Below are positions 49,184 to 58,819 of a stretch of DNA of 64,000 nt, piece after piece. Positions within the stretch are counted from its first letter, which is position 1, and each line of letters begins with the position of its first letter. Source of the stretch: Sulfurovum sp. (lineage in GTDB: Bacteria; Campylobacterota; Campylobacteria; Campylobacterales; Sulfurovaceae). The notes beneath the pieces were generated by a model. That model did not search any database. It had not been told where the DNA came from and saw only the letters and a list, made by a program, of their open reading frames with translations. The translations under genes and the position numbers were made by a program. The DNA is taken from the NCBI RefSeq assembly GCF_015493435.1, contig NZ_WGDD01000058.1:1-64000 (forward strand), given 5' to 3'.

Positions 49184-50629
49184 TTATATCCATCCTCTCA
49201 ACATAAGGTGCCAGTACATAGGCTTGAGCATATACAGGTCAAATGCCCACCAGAACCACCTTGGTGTTGCCGGATCAAGGAACGGGACAGTCGGTGCCAG
49301 TCCGTCGTAGTTGAATTCTGCCATGATGATCTCTCCGTATTCCACTTTCAGAGGACAAACCGTATATCCGTCAAAAATTTCCGGAAGCTTTTCACCGTTC
49401 ACCGCTGCGACAAGGTTGGCCGTCACCACCGGAGCATGGTGCCGTGCAGATCCGCCTGTCTTTCCTTTGGGGATACCGCATACATCACCTATACCGAAAA
49501 TATTCGGGTATCTTTTGTGCTGAAGCGTATACTGGTCGACTTCAAGCCAGCCTTTTGCTGACCCTTTCTGCCATCCGAGCTTTGAGTCCACAACTGCTTT
49601 GGGCGGAGACATCGGCGGTACCACATGGATGAAGTCATACTGCATGTCCACCATTTCTTTTTTGGTGATCATATCGTATTCTTCCAAATCTTTGTCGTAT
49701 TCACCTTTGACTTCATAGGTTCTTTCAAAGGTCGCTACTTTGTTGGCAACATCCATCGCTACAAGATTGTGCTTGAACTTGTTGGTGATGGTGTCGTACC
49801 AGCTTTGTACATTTTCAAGTGACTTGGCGATCGTAGGAAGACCAAAAAGTTTTCCACCGTTCGTAGCAAAGATATAGTTTGCTCCGAAGCCCTCTTTTTT
49901 CAGGTGGTCTGCACTCAGGTAGAGGATCTTCTGCGGTGCACCGCCGCATTTGATGGGAGTAGCCGGCTGTGTATAGATCGCTGTCGGCTTCTTGCCAGAT
50001 GCAGCCGCAGCTTTTAGTTCGTTAAACCATTTCCAGGTTACTTCACCCCCTTTTGTCGTACCTTTTTCAAGGTTGCTGAGGTATACACTCGAAATACCGT
50101 TGGTACCTATATCTTCTTTGGTTAACCCCTTGATCCACTCATAATGGTATACAATACCTGTTGCCACGACCATATAGTCATACGCTGCTTCTTTGCCCGC
50201 ACGTGTCACAACTTTGTTGTTGTCCGGATCGAACACAGCCACTTCATCTTTGATCCACTCCACACCGGAGGGAATGAAGTCTTTGTTTTGCTTGACAATA
50301 TCGTTATGCGTATAAAGCCCTGCCGCCATGAATACCTGTCCTGGCTGATAGAGATGTATTTCATTGGGCGCAATGATCGTGAATACTGCATTCGGCATTG
50401 CCCGGTGCAGCCTTACCAGAGCCATAATGCCCCCTGCACCGCCGCCGACAACGAGTACTTTGACTTTTTTGTCACTGCTCGGTCCAGCTTCGGCAGAGGT
50501 GGGCGTACCCATCATCATCGCTGCACCTCCCGTCAGGCCCATGACCTTCAGTGCCTCTCTTCTGCTCATTCCTTCTGCAGCGTTCAGGGCATCGTATGCG
50601 ATCTTGCTTGCTTCTATTTTTTGATTCAT
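49184..50629 (-). CDS. sqr: Tat-exported sulfide:quinone oxidoreductase
   Basis: A 481-residue flavoprotein. A Tat motif (SRREALK, residues 22-28) and a hydrophobic stretch to about 48 precede the FAD-binding VLVVGGGAGG (near 59). HLYQPGQVF near 92-100 and the tail YWHLMLRGW are SQR marks. Only two cysteines exist, C228 (PIKCGGAPQK) and C384 (GDVCGIPKGK), which match the two redox cysteines of SQR; the third cysteine of type I enzymes is absent. It would oxidise sulfide on the periplasmic face and pass electrons to quinone. It is divergent from the psr operon. A FccB-type enzyme is less likely as the C-terminal FCSD region is absent. Confidence 0.88.
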   Translation of the reverse strand: MNQKIEASKIAYDALNAAEGMSRREALKVMGLTGGAAMMMGTPTSAEAGPSSDKKVKVLVVGGGAGGIMALVRLHRAMPNAVFTIIAPNEIHLYQPGQVFMAAGLYTHNDIVKQNKDFIPSGVEWIKDEVAVFDPDNNKVVTRAGKEAAYDYMVVATGIVYHYEWIKGLTKEDIGTNGISSVYLSNLEKGTTKGGEVTWKWFNELKAAAASGKKPTAIYTQPATPIKCGGAPQKILYLSADHLKKEGFGANYIFATNGGKLFGLPTIAKSLENVQSWYDTITNKFKHNLVAMDVANKVATFERTYEVKGEYDKDLEEYDMITKKEMVDMQYDFIHVVPPMSPPKAVVDSKLGWQKGSAKGWLEVDQYTLQHKRYPNIFGIGDVCGIPKGKTGGSARHHAPVVTANLVAAVNGEKLPEIFDGYTVCPLKVEYGEIIMAEFNYDGLAPTVPFLDPATPRWFWWAFDLYMLKPMYWHLMLRGWI

Positions 50630-50786
50630 ATTGGTAAAATTCCTTATTTTATGTTTGATCTTTCATACATCGGCCGTGATCTATACTCTATCTGATCTAC
50701 AGCCTCTCTGTCACAATAATTTCCGGAAAGAGAATAGTTAAAAGAGAATAACAAATCTCTTAAATCGTACCTAAAAACACTGTTTC

Positions 50787-50833
50787 TTGATTTAAATCAT
50801 AATTATATAAGCATAAGTACTATAAAATATAAC
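50787..50833 (+). promoter_or_regulatory. FNR/CRP-like box and promoter of the psr operon
   Basis: TTGAT, TTAA, ATCAT at 50787-50800 matches the FNR consensus TTGATnnnnATCAA in nine of ten positions; its core TGATTTAAATCA is a perfect palindrome. TATAAA at 50821-50826 or TATAAC at 50828-50833 can serve as -10 box, putting the box near -40, the class II activator place. A repeated AAGAGAATA (50728-50736, 50742-50750) lies further upstream. The 272-base gap to sqr otherwise holds no gene. Confidence 0.65.
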
Positions 50834-50901
50834 GTGTTCTTATAAATAGGAGTCTTTTTCTCTTATTTAGTAAGTAATAATTTATAGAAGGAGTGTACCT
50901 G

Positions 50902-53295
50902 ATGCAGGTTGAAATATCAAGAAGAAAATTTCTTCAGGGTAGTGTTGCCTTGAGTATCGTCGGAGGAACAGCTGTAAGCACTACAAGCTTACTTTCCGGC
51001 GAACAGGAAGAGCACCATACTTTACCTGAAAACATTACCACAAAAACGGGAACAGGAAAAGCAGAGAATATACCATTTTTATGTGGAATATGTGTCAACA
51101 AATGTGCCGGTTTTGCAAGGGTTGAAAATGGAGTAATCACAAAGTTAAATCCAAATCCATACTTCCCAAAAAGCAGAAATATGCTGTGCCCGCGGGGAAA
51201 TGCGGGCATTCAAACCACGTATGATCCGGACAGACTGAAATATCCGCTTATCAGGATAGGTGAAAGAGGCGACGGAAAATATAAAAGAGTCAGCTGGGAC
51301 GAGGCTTATGAAGCCATCTTGAACGGTACTGACAAATTTAAAGGCATCAAACATATTCTCGATGAAGAGAAAGACAACCGTGCAACTATCGGCTACTGTA
51401 ACGGCGAGGGTCTTTCAAAAGAAGGCTTTGAAGTACTCGTGGGAGAAAAGATCGGTTCTCCAAACTACGTAGATGAAATCAGTATCTGTCTCGAAACAAC
51501 GCTGGGTGCCTACGTAAACACTATAGGCACATACGGTGAAGCTGATCTGAACAATGCAGACTATTTGATCATAGCGGGAGCGAACAGGGCGGAAGCCATT
51601 ATCACGCCGGATACGATGGATATGTTCAAAAGAACACAGAGAAGAGGATTGAAGACCATAGTGCTTGATCCGAGATTTACCAACACTGCCGCCAAAGCAG
51701 ACAGGTGGTATGCGGTCAATCCCGGAACTGACCTGGCTTTTGTTCTCGCATTGACATATGTCGTTATGAATGAAGCATTATATGATAAAGATTTTGTCAC
51801 AAAGCACGGTGTCGGTTTCGAAGAGTACAAAAACCATATTCTTTCCCATAAATATACGCCGGAGTGGGCGGAAAAGATCACCAATATTCCGGCAAAAGAG
51901 ATCTATAAGACCGCCAGAGAATTTATGGCGGCAGAACATCCGATCTATTATCAGGGTCGAAGAAGTGTATTTAGCAAAAATGACTTTCAGCTTCGCCGTG
52001 CCATGGCGATCTTCCAGGCGCTAAGCGGCAATCTCGACAAAAAAGGCGGTATTATTTACGGTCAGAAACTGGCACTTCCAAAAGAAGAAGTGAACTCTCC
52101 TATGTATGCCCAGGTCAAAGACAGATTTGACAAAGACGGCATAGCAATCCCCGCCCAGAAAACAGGTTCATGGATCGTATTCAGAAATATGGTACTTGAA
52201 GGCAAAGCTCCTTATCCGATAAGAGCAATGTTCATGAGAAAGCACAATCCTCTCGCAGGGGTTCCGAACACGGCCAAAACAGTTGAATTTCTGAAAAAAA
52301 TGGATTTGAATGTCATGATAGATATTCTTCCGAGTGACACTGCCATGTATGCAGATGTTATTTTGCCCGAGGCATCCTATCTTGAAAGAACCTCACCGGT
52401 TGCAAGCTACGGCTTCCTTGAACCTGCAATCGTACAGAGAAGAGCAGCGATCAAACCTCTTTTTGAAACCAAAGTTCCTGAGCAGATCTATAAAGAGCTG
52501 GCAGAGAAACTCTCAAAACCTCTTTGGGAAATCACCAAAAAGTATGATGAAGATGTACAGGATGATTTAAAAGGAAAATCAAAAGAAGAAGAGGAAAAAT
52601 ACTATAAGGCCAACGGTTTCGATTTGGCTGATGCCTGGGAAAAACCGGTTGAAGAGGCGAATAAAGAAAGAGTTGCAAAAGCATTTGGCGAAAAAGCATG
52701 GAAAACATTGGAAGAGAAAGGTGTTTTCTATCCGGAAATGGAGAAATACCACAAGCAGCTCAATCCGAATGAATTCCAGTATTATCCGGACAACAAGAAA
52801 TACTATACGACAAGAAAAGATGCTTTAAAGGTTGTCTTCAACTTTAAAAACCTGACAAAAAAAGGCGTTGATGCAATGCCGACATGGTATGACAAATGGA
52901 ATTTCAGTGTTCCTGACGGACAGTTCAGACTTGTTACCGGCCGTCATGCACAGTTCACACAAAGCGGAACGACGAACAATATGATGCTCAGAGATTTGAT
53001 CCCGACAAACTATATCTGGATCAACAGCCGGGTGGCATCCCAGAGAGGTATCAAATTTGGCGATGTGGTGGAAGTCAAAAGCAGCGTAGGCAAGATAACC
53101 ATAAAAGCCTACCCTACCGAGAAAATCGCTCCCAACCAGATCTTTATGCTTCACGGTTTTGGCGGAAGCAGTGAGAAAATGGAAATGGCATATGGCAACG
53201 GCGGAAATGATGCAGCAATTATTGAAGACAAAATAGAACCGGTTTACGGTGCTGCTGTTATGCATGAAACAAATGTAGAAATAAGGAAGGTATAA
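50902..53295 (+). CDS. psrA: Polysulfide/thiosulfate reductase catalytic subunit, copy 1
   Basis: A 797-residue molybdopterin oxidoreductase. The Tat signal (SRRKFLQGSVAL, residues 6-17) exports it folded. The [4Fe-4S] motif is C-x2-C-x3-C-x27-C (C61, C64, C68, C96). The Mo-ligand position is probably the cysteine of DEISICLETT near residue 200, as in Phs/Psr enzymes. Later parts match the MopB domain, ending in a molydopterin-dinucleotide domain (RLVTGRHAQFTQS). It reduces polysulfide or thiosulfate, or could act in reverse. The start ATG 50902 has GAAGGAG eight bases before; an upstream GTG is less likely. PsrB follows after two bases. Confidence 0.9.
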   Translation: MQVEISRRKFLQGSVALSIVGGTAVSTTSLLSGEQEEHHTLPENITTKTGTGKAENIPFLCGICVNKCAGFARVENGVITKLNPNPYFPKSRNMLCPRGNAGIQTTYDPDRLKYPLIRIGERGDGKYKRVSWDEAYEAILNGTDKFKGIKHILDEEKDNRATIGYCNGEGLSKEGFEVLVGEKIGSPNYVDEISICLETTLGAYVNTIGTYGEADLNNADYLIIAGANRAEAIITPDTMDMFKRTQRRGLKTIVLDPRFTNTAAKADRWYAVNPGTDLAFVLALTYVVMNEALYDKDFVTKHGVGFEEYKNHILSHKYTPEWAEKITNIPAKEIYKTAREFMAAEHPIYYQGRRSVFSKNDFQLRRAMAIFQALSGNLDKKGGIIYGQKLALPKEEVNSPMYAQVKDRFDKDGIAIPAQKTGSWIVFRNMVLEGKAPYPIRAMFMRKHNPLAGVPNTAKTVEFLKKMDLNVMIDILPSDTAMYADVILPEASYLERTSPVASYGFLEPAIVQRRAAIKPLFETKVPEQIYKELAEKLSKPLWEITKKYDEDVQDDLKGKSKEEEEKYYKANGFDLADAWEKPVEEANKERVAKAFGEKAWKTLEEKGVFYPEMEKYHKQLNPNEFQYYPDNKKYYTTRKDALKVVFNFKNLTKKGVDAMPTWYDKWNFSVPDGQFRLVTGRHAQFTQSGTTNNMMLRDLIPTNYIWINSRVASQRGIKFGDVVEVKSSVGKITIKAYPTEKIAPNQIFMLHGFGGSSEKMEMAYGNGGNDAAIIEDKIEPVYGAAVMHETNVEIRKV

Positions 53296-53297
53296 TC

Positions 53298-53861
53298 ATG
53301 GCTAGATACGGAATGGCGTTAGATTATAAAAACTGTATAAACTGTAGAGCATGCGAAGTAGCATGCAAAGAAGAGAATGGTGTTGAACTCGGTGCCGAAA
53401 AACACAGGATCTGGGTCGGAAGCAACAACCCGGACGGGGAATGGCCGAACCTGAGCCTCTCCTCTGCTGTATTTTTGCCAAGCCAGTGCCAACACTGCGA
53501 AGAAGCACCGTGTCAGGAAGTTTGTCCGACAAATGCAACATACTACAATGATGACGGCATTGTACTGGTTGACAGCGATAAATGCATTTTGTGTACTTAT
53601 TGCATGAATGCCTGTCCCTACGATGCCCGTTATGTAGATGAGAGAACAATGACTGTAGACAAATGTACGTTCTGTTCAGATACAAGACTCGCCCGCGGAG
53701 AAACCACTACTGCCTGCCAGGCAACCTGCCCGACAAAAGTAAGAACGTTTGGTGATCTTGACGATCCGAACAGCGAGATCAGCCAACTGCTTGAAAACAG
53801 AGAACACTTTAGTTTGAAAGCACATCTTGGTACGAAACCAAAACTATTTTATTTGAGATAA
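53298..53861 (+). CDS. psrB: Polysulfide reductase iron-sulfur subunit
   Basis: A 187-residue ferredoxin-like subunit with four [4Fe-4S] clusters. The cysteine groups are CINCRACEVACK, CQHCEEAPCQEVCP, CILCTYCMNACPY and CTFC with ATACQATCPT-type spacing (ACQATCPTK). It carries electrons between the membrane subunit and the molybdenum subunit and is carried through the Tat pathway with PsrA, as it has no signal. It begins 2 bases after psrA1 and is followed 9 bases later by psrC, so it is translated with them. It probably also serves the second PsrA. Confidence 0.95.
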   Translation: MARYGMALDYKNCINCRACEVACKEENGVELGAEKHRIWVGSNNPDGEWPNLSLSSAVFLPSQCQHCEEAPCQEVCPTNATYYNDDGIVLVDSDKCILCTYCMNACPYDARYVDERTMTVDKCTFCSDTRLARGETTTACQATCPTKVRTFGDLDDPNSEISQLLENREHFSLKAHLGTKPKLFYLR

Positions 53862-53870
53862 GGAACTGTT

Positions 53871-55034
53871 ATGATGATGAAAGACTTTATACCATTAAAA
53901 GAAAATATACATATCAACCTGAATTTTAGCATGGTCGGCAAGATCGTTGCAGCAGCTTCAGTCATACTTATCGGATTTTATCTGTTCGGAGTAGTGAATT
54001 TTTTGGAGCATGGACACCATGCCTACAATACGACAAGAGAACATCCATGGGGCTTTCTTGTATCTGCCTATGAATTTTTTGTAGCACTTTCCATGGGTAC
54101 AATCGCTATTGCCACGAGTGCTATCTTTTTTGATATCAAGGCGTTGAAACCATTGGTCAAAAGAATGCTGGTATTCGGTTTATTGGCACTTATCGCGGGG
54201 TTTGCCGTCTTTTTGTTTGAAATAGGCCACCCCATTACCATGGTCATATACACCGCACTGAGCGGACATCCGACATCGGCACTGTTCTGGCTGGGGGTAT
54301 TTTACCCGTTGACCATGCTGTTTACCGCAATTACCTATGTGCTGTACGTGAAAGGAAAAGAATCAAAAGTGTATTCAATGCTGGCACTGATATTTGCCAA
54401 TTCCTCCATACTGACAGCCGGTTCTATTTTTGGTTTGCTGAATGACAATGCGTTTGCCAGCGGTGTATTTTACCAGATAGAATTTATTGCCAGCGGAATT
54501 TTGGGAGGCATATTTCTTTTTTCCATTATTGCAAAATTTTTCATTACGACCAAAGAGTTTGAAAAAGGTGTCCTGCTGCTAAAAGGTGCTTCCATAGCAT
54601 TGATCTCACTGCTGTTGATTATGTATCTTGTAAAATTCCTGCAGGCCGTATATGGCGATGTACCGGGAAAAGTAGAAATCGTAGAACACATTTTCGCTTC
54701 TCCCAGATTTTGGTTGTTTGAAATACTTTTAGGACTGGTTTTCCCGCTTTTTGTCGCTATTTGGGGGAGTAAAGAAAAAATTGGGATGTTCTGCCTGGCA
54801 TCTGTCTTCGGACTCATCGGTTTGATGTCTGCAAGGATTAATGTCGTGGAAGCAGTTCAGATTGTACCAAAACAATTAATGAAAGTAACAGAGTACCAGC
54901 TGCCGCCATCCATCATAAGCTATACGCCGTCTATGACGGAGTGGGCCATCGGTCTTGGCGCCATCGGCATTTTTATATTTCTGCTTTTTATTGCCGAATC
55001 TGTATTGAAGCTGGACAAAAAAGACGCACATTGA
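53871..55034 (+). CDS. psrC: NrfD-type membrane subunit of polysulfide reductase
   Basis: A 387-residue protein with about nine to ten hydrophobic helices of the NrfD/PsrC family. It anchors the complex and exchanges electrons with the quinone pool near the periplasmic side. Recognisable segments include HPWGFLVSAYEFFVALSMG near the start and FEIGHPITMVIY. The start is taken as the first of three ATGs at 53871 with AAGGAACTGTT before it. It is close in length to the usual subunits (310-400). Confidence 0.92.
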   Translation: MMMKDFIPLKENIHINLNFSMVGKIVAAASVILIGFYLFGVVNFLEHGHHAYNTTREHPWGFLVSAYEFFVALSMGTIAIATSAIFFDIKALKPLVKRMLVFGLLALIAGFAVFLFEIGHPITMVIYTALSGHPTSALFWLGVFYPLTMLFTAITYVLYVKGKESKVYSMLALIFANSSILTAGSIFGLLNDNAFASGVFYQIEFIASGILGGIFLFSIIAKFFITTKEFEKGVLLLKGASIALISLLLIMYLVKFLQAVYGDVPGKVEIVEHIFASPRFWLFEILLGLVFPLFVAIWGSKEKIGMFCLASVFGLIGLMSARINVVEAVQIVPKQLMKVTEYQLPPSIISYTPSMTEWAIGLGAIGIFIFLLFIAESVLKLDKKDAH

Positions 55035-55077
55035 CAAAAGAGAACCTGTCTCTGAAAATAACACTATGCGCACAGAA

Positions 55078-55093
55078 GATACCTCAGGGTATC
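55078..55093 (+). promoter_or_regulatory. Hairpin in the psrC-psrA2 gap
   Basis: GATACC and GGTATC make a six-pair stem around TCAG in the 96-base gap. TTGACA at 55032-55037 could be the -35 box of an internal promoter, but a good -10 is not seen. The hairpin may set the level of psrA2 relative to psrABC. Confidence 0.35.
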
Positions 55094-55130
55094 CTGCAGT
55101 GAGAGACAAATAGCATTAAGTAGGAAGAAT

Positions 55131-57518
55131 ATGATGCAAAAAGAGATATCGAGAAGACGATTTCTGCAAGGCAGTGTAGCCCTAAGCGTGATTGGGGGTT
55201 CGGCCCTGGCTGAAACACACCTCCTTCCATCCGGCAAAGAACCGCTAAGCCGTATTCCGGAAAGTATCACGACCAAGACAAGTACAAAACAGGCGCAGGA
55301 AGTACCGTTTTTATGCGGCATATGTGTTAATAAATGTGCCGGCTTTGCGAGAGTGGAAGATGGCATCATTACCAAACTCGATCCAAATCCCTATTTCCCA
55401 AAATCCAGAAATATGCTGTGTGCAAGAGGAAATGCAGGTATACAGACAACCTATGATCCGGACAGACTGAAATATCCTCTCGTCAGAATAGGCAAGCGAG
55501 GTGACGGAAAATACAAACGTGTCTCCTGGGAAGAAGCCTATGATGCCATTTTGAACGGCACCCGCCTTTTCAAAGGACTGAAAGAAATCCTTGATGAGGA
55601 GAAAGACAACCGTTCTACGATCGCATACTGTAACGGAGAGGGACTCTCCAAAGAAGGCTTTGAGTCTCTTATGGGTGAAAAGATCGGTACGGTCAATTAT
55701 GTCGATGAAGTCAGTATCTGTCTTGAAACGGTGCTGGGAGGGTATTTTGCTACCATAGGTACCTATGGAGAAGCCGATCTGGGCCATGCCGATTACCTTG
55801 TCATTGCCGGAGCAAACAGGGCAGAAGCGATCATCACACCAGATACACTGGACCTGTTCAAAAGGAGTGAAGGAAGAGGATTAAAGACTATTGTTCTGGA
55901 TCCGAGGTTCACCAATACAGCAGCGAAAGCAGACCGCTGGTATGCGGTCAATCCGGGAACAGACCTGGCCTTTGTGCTGGCACTGACCCATGTTGTCCTC
56001 ACGGAGGAGTTGTATGACAAAACATTTGTTGCTTCCCATGCTGTAGGATTTGAAAGCTATAAAACACATATTCTTTCAAATAAGTATACTCCTGAATGGG
56101 CGGAAAAGATCACCAATATTCCCGCCGGGGAAATCGTTAGAACAGCCAGAGAATTCATGGCGGCCGAACATCCCATCTATTATCAGGGCAGACGAAGCGT
56201 TTTCAGCAAAAATGATTTTCAGCTGCGAAGGGCAATGGCAATTTTTCAGGGATTGAGCGGAAACCTGAACAAAAAAGGCGGTATTATCTACGGGGAACCG
56301 CTGAAACTGCCTGAAGAAGAAATATCTGCACCTATCTACAGCCAGGCCAAGGACAGGTTTGACCATGAAGGTGTTGCCATACTGTCCCAGCGTGCAGGCT
56401 CATGGATGGTCTTTCGAGACATGGTGGTCGAAAAGAAATCACCTTATCGCGTACGTGCCATGTTCATGCGCAAACACAACCCTGTCGACAGTGTTCCAGA
56501 CACAGCCAAAACCATCCGCTTTCTGGAAGGAATGGACTTGAATGTCATTATTGATATTCTTCCAAGCGACAGTGCCATGTTCGCCGATGTCATTTTGCCT
56601 GAAGCTTCCTACCTTGAAAAGACCTCACCCGTTACAAGTTACGGCTTGCTGGAACCGGCCATTGTTCAGAGAAAGGCTGCCATCAAGCCGCTTTATGAAA
56701 CGAAAGTCCCTGAACAGATATATAAAGAATTGGCCACAGTACTCTCCAAACCGCTTTTTGATATCAGTAAAAAATACGATAAAGACTTGCAGAATGAGAT
56801 CAAAAATCGTGGTGAACAGGCTGTTTATAAAGAGGACGGCTATATACTTTCCGATTTTTGGGACAAAGATGTGTCTGAAAAAAACAAAGAGCGTATGGTC
56901 AAGGCATTTGGAGAAAAAGCGTGGAAAATACTGGAAGAAAAGGGGGTATATTATCCCCATATTGAACAATACCATACCCAGCTCAACCCCAATGAATACC
57001 GCTATTACCCGGAAAACAGAAAAAAATACCATGTACAGACAGATGCATTAAAACTGATATGCGACTACAAGCATCTTGCTGCAAAAGGGGTTGACCCGAT
57101 GCCGACGTGGAAAGAGGAATACACTTTTTCTGTACCGGAAGGACAATTCAGACTGATTACCGGAAGGCATGCCCAGTTTACACAGAGTGCCACGACAAAC
57201 AATATGATGCTCAGAGACCTGATCCCTACAAACTATCTGTGGGTCAACCAAAGAGTGGCCAGGAACAGGGGAATCAAATTTGGTGATATGCTTGAAGTCA
57301 AAAGTCGTGCAGGCAAAGTAACGATCAAAGCATATCCTACTGAAAAAATAGCACCAAACCAGGTATTTATGGCACATGGTTTCGGCAGTATGAATCCGGA
57401 AATGACAATGTCATACGGCAATGGTGCCAACGATGCCATACTCCTCGAAGACATCCATGAACCGGTCTACGGTGCAGCGGTAATGAATGAAACCAATGTG
57501 GAAATACGAAAGGTTTAG
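55131..57518 (+). CDS. psrA: Polysulfide/thiosulfate reductase catalytic subunit, copy 2
   Basis: A 795-residue paralogue of the protein at 50902-53295, alike along its whole length. The Tat signal (SRRRFLQGSVALS) and the four cluster cysteines (CGICVNKC, later NMLCARGN) are kept. So are the Mo-ligand region DEVSICLETV and RRSVFSKNDFQLRRAM. Differences gather in the signal region, in about residues 600-680 and near the end. It has no second B or C gene after it, so it probably shares PsrB and PsrC. The two may differ in substrate (polysulfide, thiosulfate or tetrathionate). AGGAAGAAT precedes the ATG. Confidence 0.9.
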   Translation: MMQKEISRRRFLQGSVALSVIGGSALAETHLLPSGKEPLSRIPESITTKTSTKQAQEVPFLCGICVNKCAGFARVEDGIITKLDPNPYFPKSRNMLCARGNAGIQTTYDPDRLKYPLVRIGKRGDGKYKRVSWEEAYDAILNGTRLFKGLKEILDEEKDNRSTIAYCNGEGLSKEGFESLMGEKIGTVNYVDEVSICLETVLGGYFATIGTYGEADLGHADYLVIAGANRAEAIITPDTLDLFKRSEGRGLKTIVLDPRFTNTAAKADRWYAVNPGTDLAFVLALTHVVLTEELYDKTFVASHAVGFESYKTHILSNKYTPEWAEKITNIPAGEIVRTAREFMAAEHPIYYQGRRSVFSKNDFQLRRAMAIFQGLSGNLNKKGGIIYGEPLKLPEEEISAPIYSQAKDRFDHEGVAILSQRAGSWMVFRDMVVEKKSPYRVRAMFMRKHNPVDSVPDTAKTIRFLEGMDLNVIIDILPSDSAMFADVILPEASYLEKTSPVTSYGLLEPAIVQRKAAIKPLYETKVPEQIYKELATVLSKPLFDISKKYDKDLQNEIKNRGEQAVYKEDGYILSDFWDKDVSEKNKERMVKAFGEKAWKILEEKGVYYPHIEQYHTQLNPNEYRYYPENRKKYHVQTDALKLICDYKHLAAKGVDPMPTWKEEYTFSVPEGQFRLITGRHAQFTQSATTNNMMLRDLIPTNYLWVNQRVARNRGIKFGDMLEVKSRAGKVTIKAYPTEKIAPNQVFMAHGFGSMNPEMTMSYGNGANDAILLEDIHEPVYGAAVMNETNVEIRKV

Positions 57519-57538
57519 GGGACCTCTATCCTCAGGGA

Positions 57539-58624
57539 CTAGAAAACCGTAGGCTGAATGGCTTCATTGTCAACACCGCCCTCTTCATTGACCTTAAGCA
57601 GGCATTCCCAGAGTTTTGATGCAATAGTCCCGTAGCGTCTGGACGTTTCACATTCCGGAGCCAGCACCGTAATAGGCAGACCGCTGTCACCCCCTTCTCT
57701 GACCGCCGGTTCAAGGGGTATCTCCCCCAGGACTTCTGTTTTATACGCTTCCGCTAATGGCTGTGTCGTTCCTTTGCCGAAGATATCGTATTCTTTACCA
57801 CTGTCAGGACAAATGAATCCGCTCATGTTCTCTACGATACCGGCAATAGGAATATGTAGCTGTGTAAACATATCCATACTACGAATGGTATCGTCCAGAG
57901 CTACTTTCTGGGGGGTAGTGACACAAACACCGGACGTCACAGGAAGACTTTGTGCCAGTGCAAGCTGGGCATCCCCCGTACCGGGAGGCATATCAAAAAG
58001 CAGTACATCCAGACTGCCCCACTCTATATCTTCAAGCATCTGTTCTATGGCCTGTGTGACCATAGCACCTTTCCAAATGAGTGAAGCACCTCTTTCCACC
58101 AGTGAACCGATGGACATCACTTTTATATTGTGTGCTATTATAGGTTTAATGGTTTTTCCCAGAAAAACCGGCTGTTGATCCTCTATGCCCATCATTCGGG
58201 GGATATTCGGCCCGTAAATATCGGCATCAAGCAGTCCGACACGTTTGCCCTGCTGTGCCAGTGCAATGGCAAGATTCACGGTAGTTGTTGATTTTCCCAC
58301 ACCCCCTTTTCCGGAGCTTACCATGACAAAATTTTGAATTTTCGGCAATACATTTCTGCCTTGTGAACTGGTCTCTCTCGGCATTTTTGGTTTCATGATG
58401 GAAATATCGACTTCAAAATCTCCTAAAAAAGAGAGCCTTTTACTGATCTCATGACGAAGCTGTGTTTCTATCTCCGCAGCGGCAGAAGGAATATCGAGAC
58501 AGATCACGACACTGTTTTTCCCGATGCTGACCTCTTTGACAAAACCGAACTCTGCAATACTTTTTGTAAATCCCGGATAAATAACCTGTGCAAGTTTTTC
58601 GTGAATTTGTTCTTTGTTTACCAT
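57539..58624 (-). CDS. mrp: Mrp/ApbC-type iron-sulfur carrier ATPase
   Basis: A 361-residue P-loop ATPase. A short DUF59-like domain (about 1-85) is followed by the deviant Walker A VSSGKGGVGKSTTT near residue 105, GLLDADIYGPNIPRM, and LLFDMPPGTGD. The CxxC cluster-binding region lies in GFICPDSG, of which only one cysteine is visible, so cluster binding may be unusual. Family members carry [4Fe-4S] clusters to target proteins. Next to the iron-sulfur-rich psr operon, a supply role is plausible. It converges on psrA2. Confidence 0.9.
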   Translation of the reverse strand: MVNKEQIHEKLAQVIYPGFTKSIAEFGFVKEVSIGKNSVVICLDIPSAAAEIETQLRHEISKRLSFLGDFEVDISIMKPKMPRETSSQGRNVLPKIQNFVMVSSGKGGVGKSTTTVNLAIALAQQGKRVGLLDADIYGPNIPRMMGIEDQQPVFLGKTIKPIIAHNIKVMSIGSLVERGASLIWKGAMVTQAIEQMLEDIEWGSLDVLLFDMPPGTGDAQLALAQSLPVTSGVCVTTPQKVALDDTIRSMDMFTQLHIPIAGIVENMSGFICPDSGKEYDIFGKGTTQPLAEAYKTEVLGEIPLEPAVREGGDSGLPITVLAPECETSRRYGTIASKLWECLLKVNEEGGVDNEAIQPTVF

Positions 58625-58819
58625 ATATCACAACCTTAAAAATTAAAATTATCACATTTATACACAAACAAGATTAAAAAGGAGATACAAATCCCATTAT
58701 TGGAACGTATTGTCAGAATTGGCGAGGGAACCGTCATATTAATCCATGTTAATATGCTCTGTAGCAAAGAGATGCTATCCTTACACAATCAATTTGGAAG
58801 ACATGGGGTTAGTGCAGCA

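Noticed and set aside
54068-54253. Minus-strand frame in psrC
   Set aside because: Short antisense shadow without any signal.
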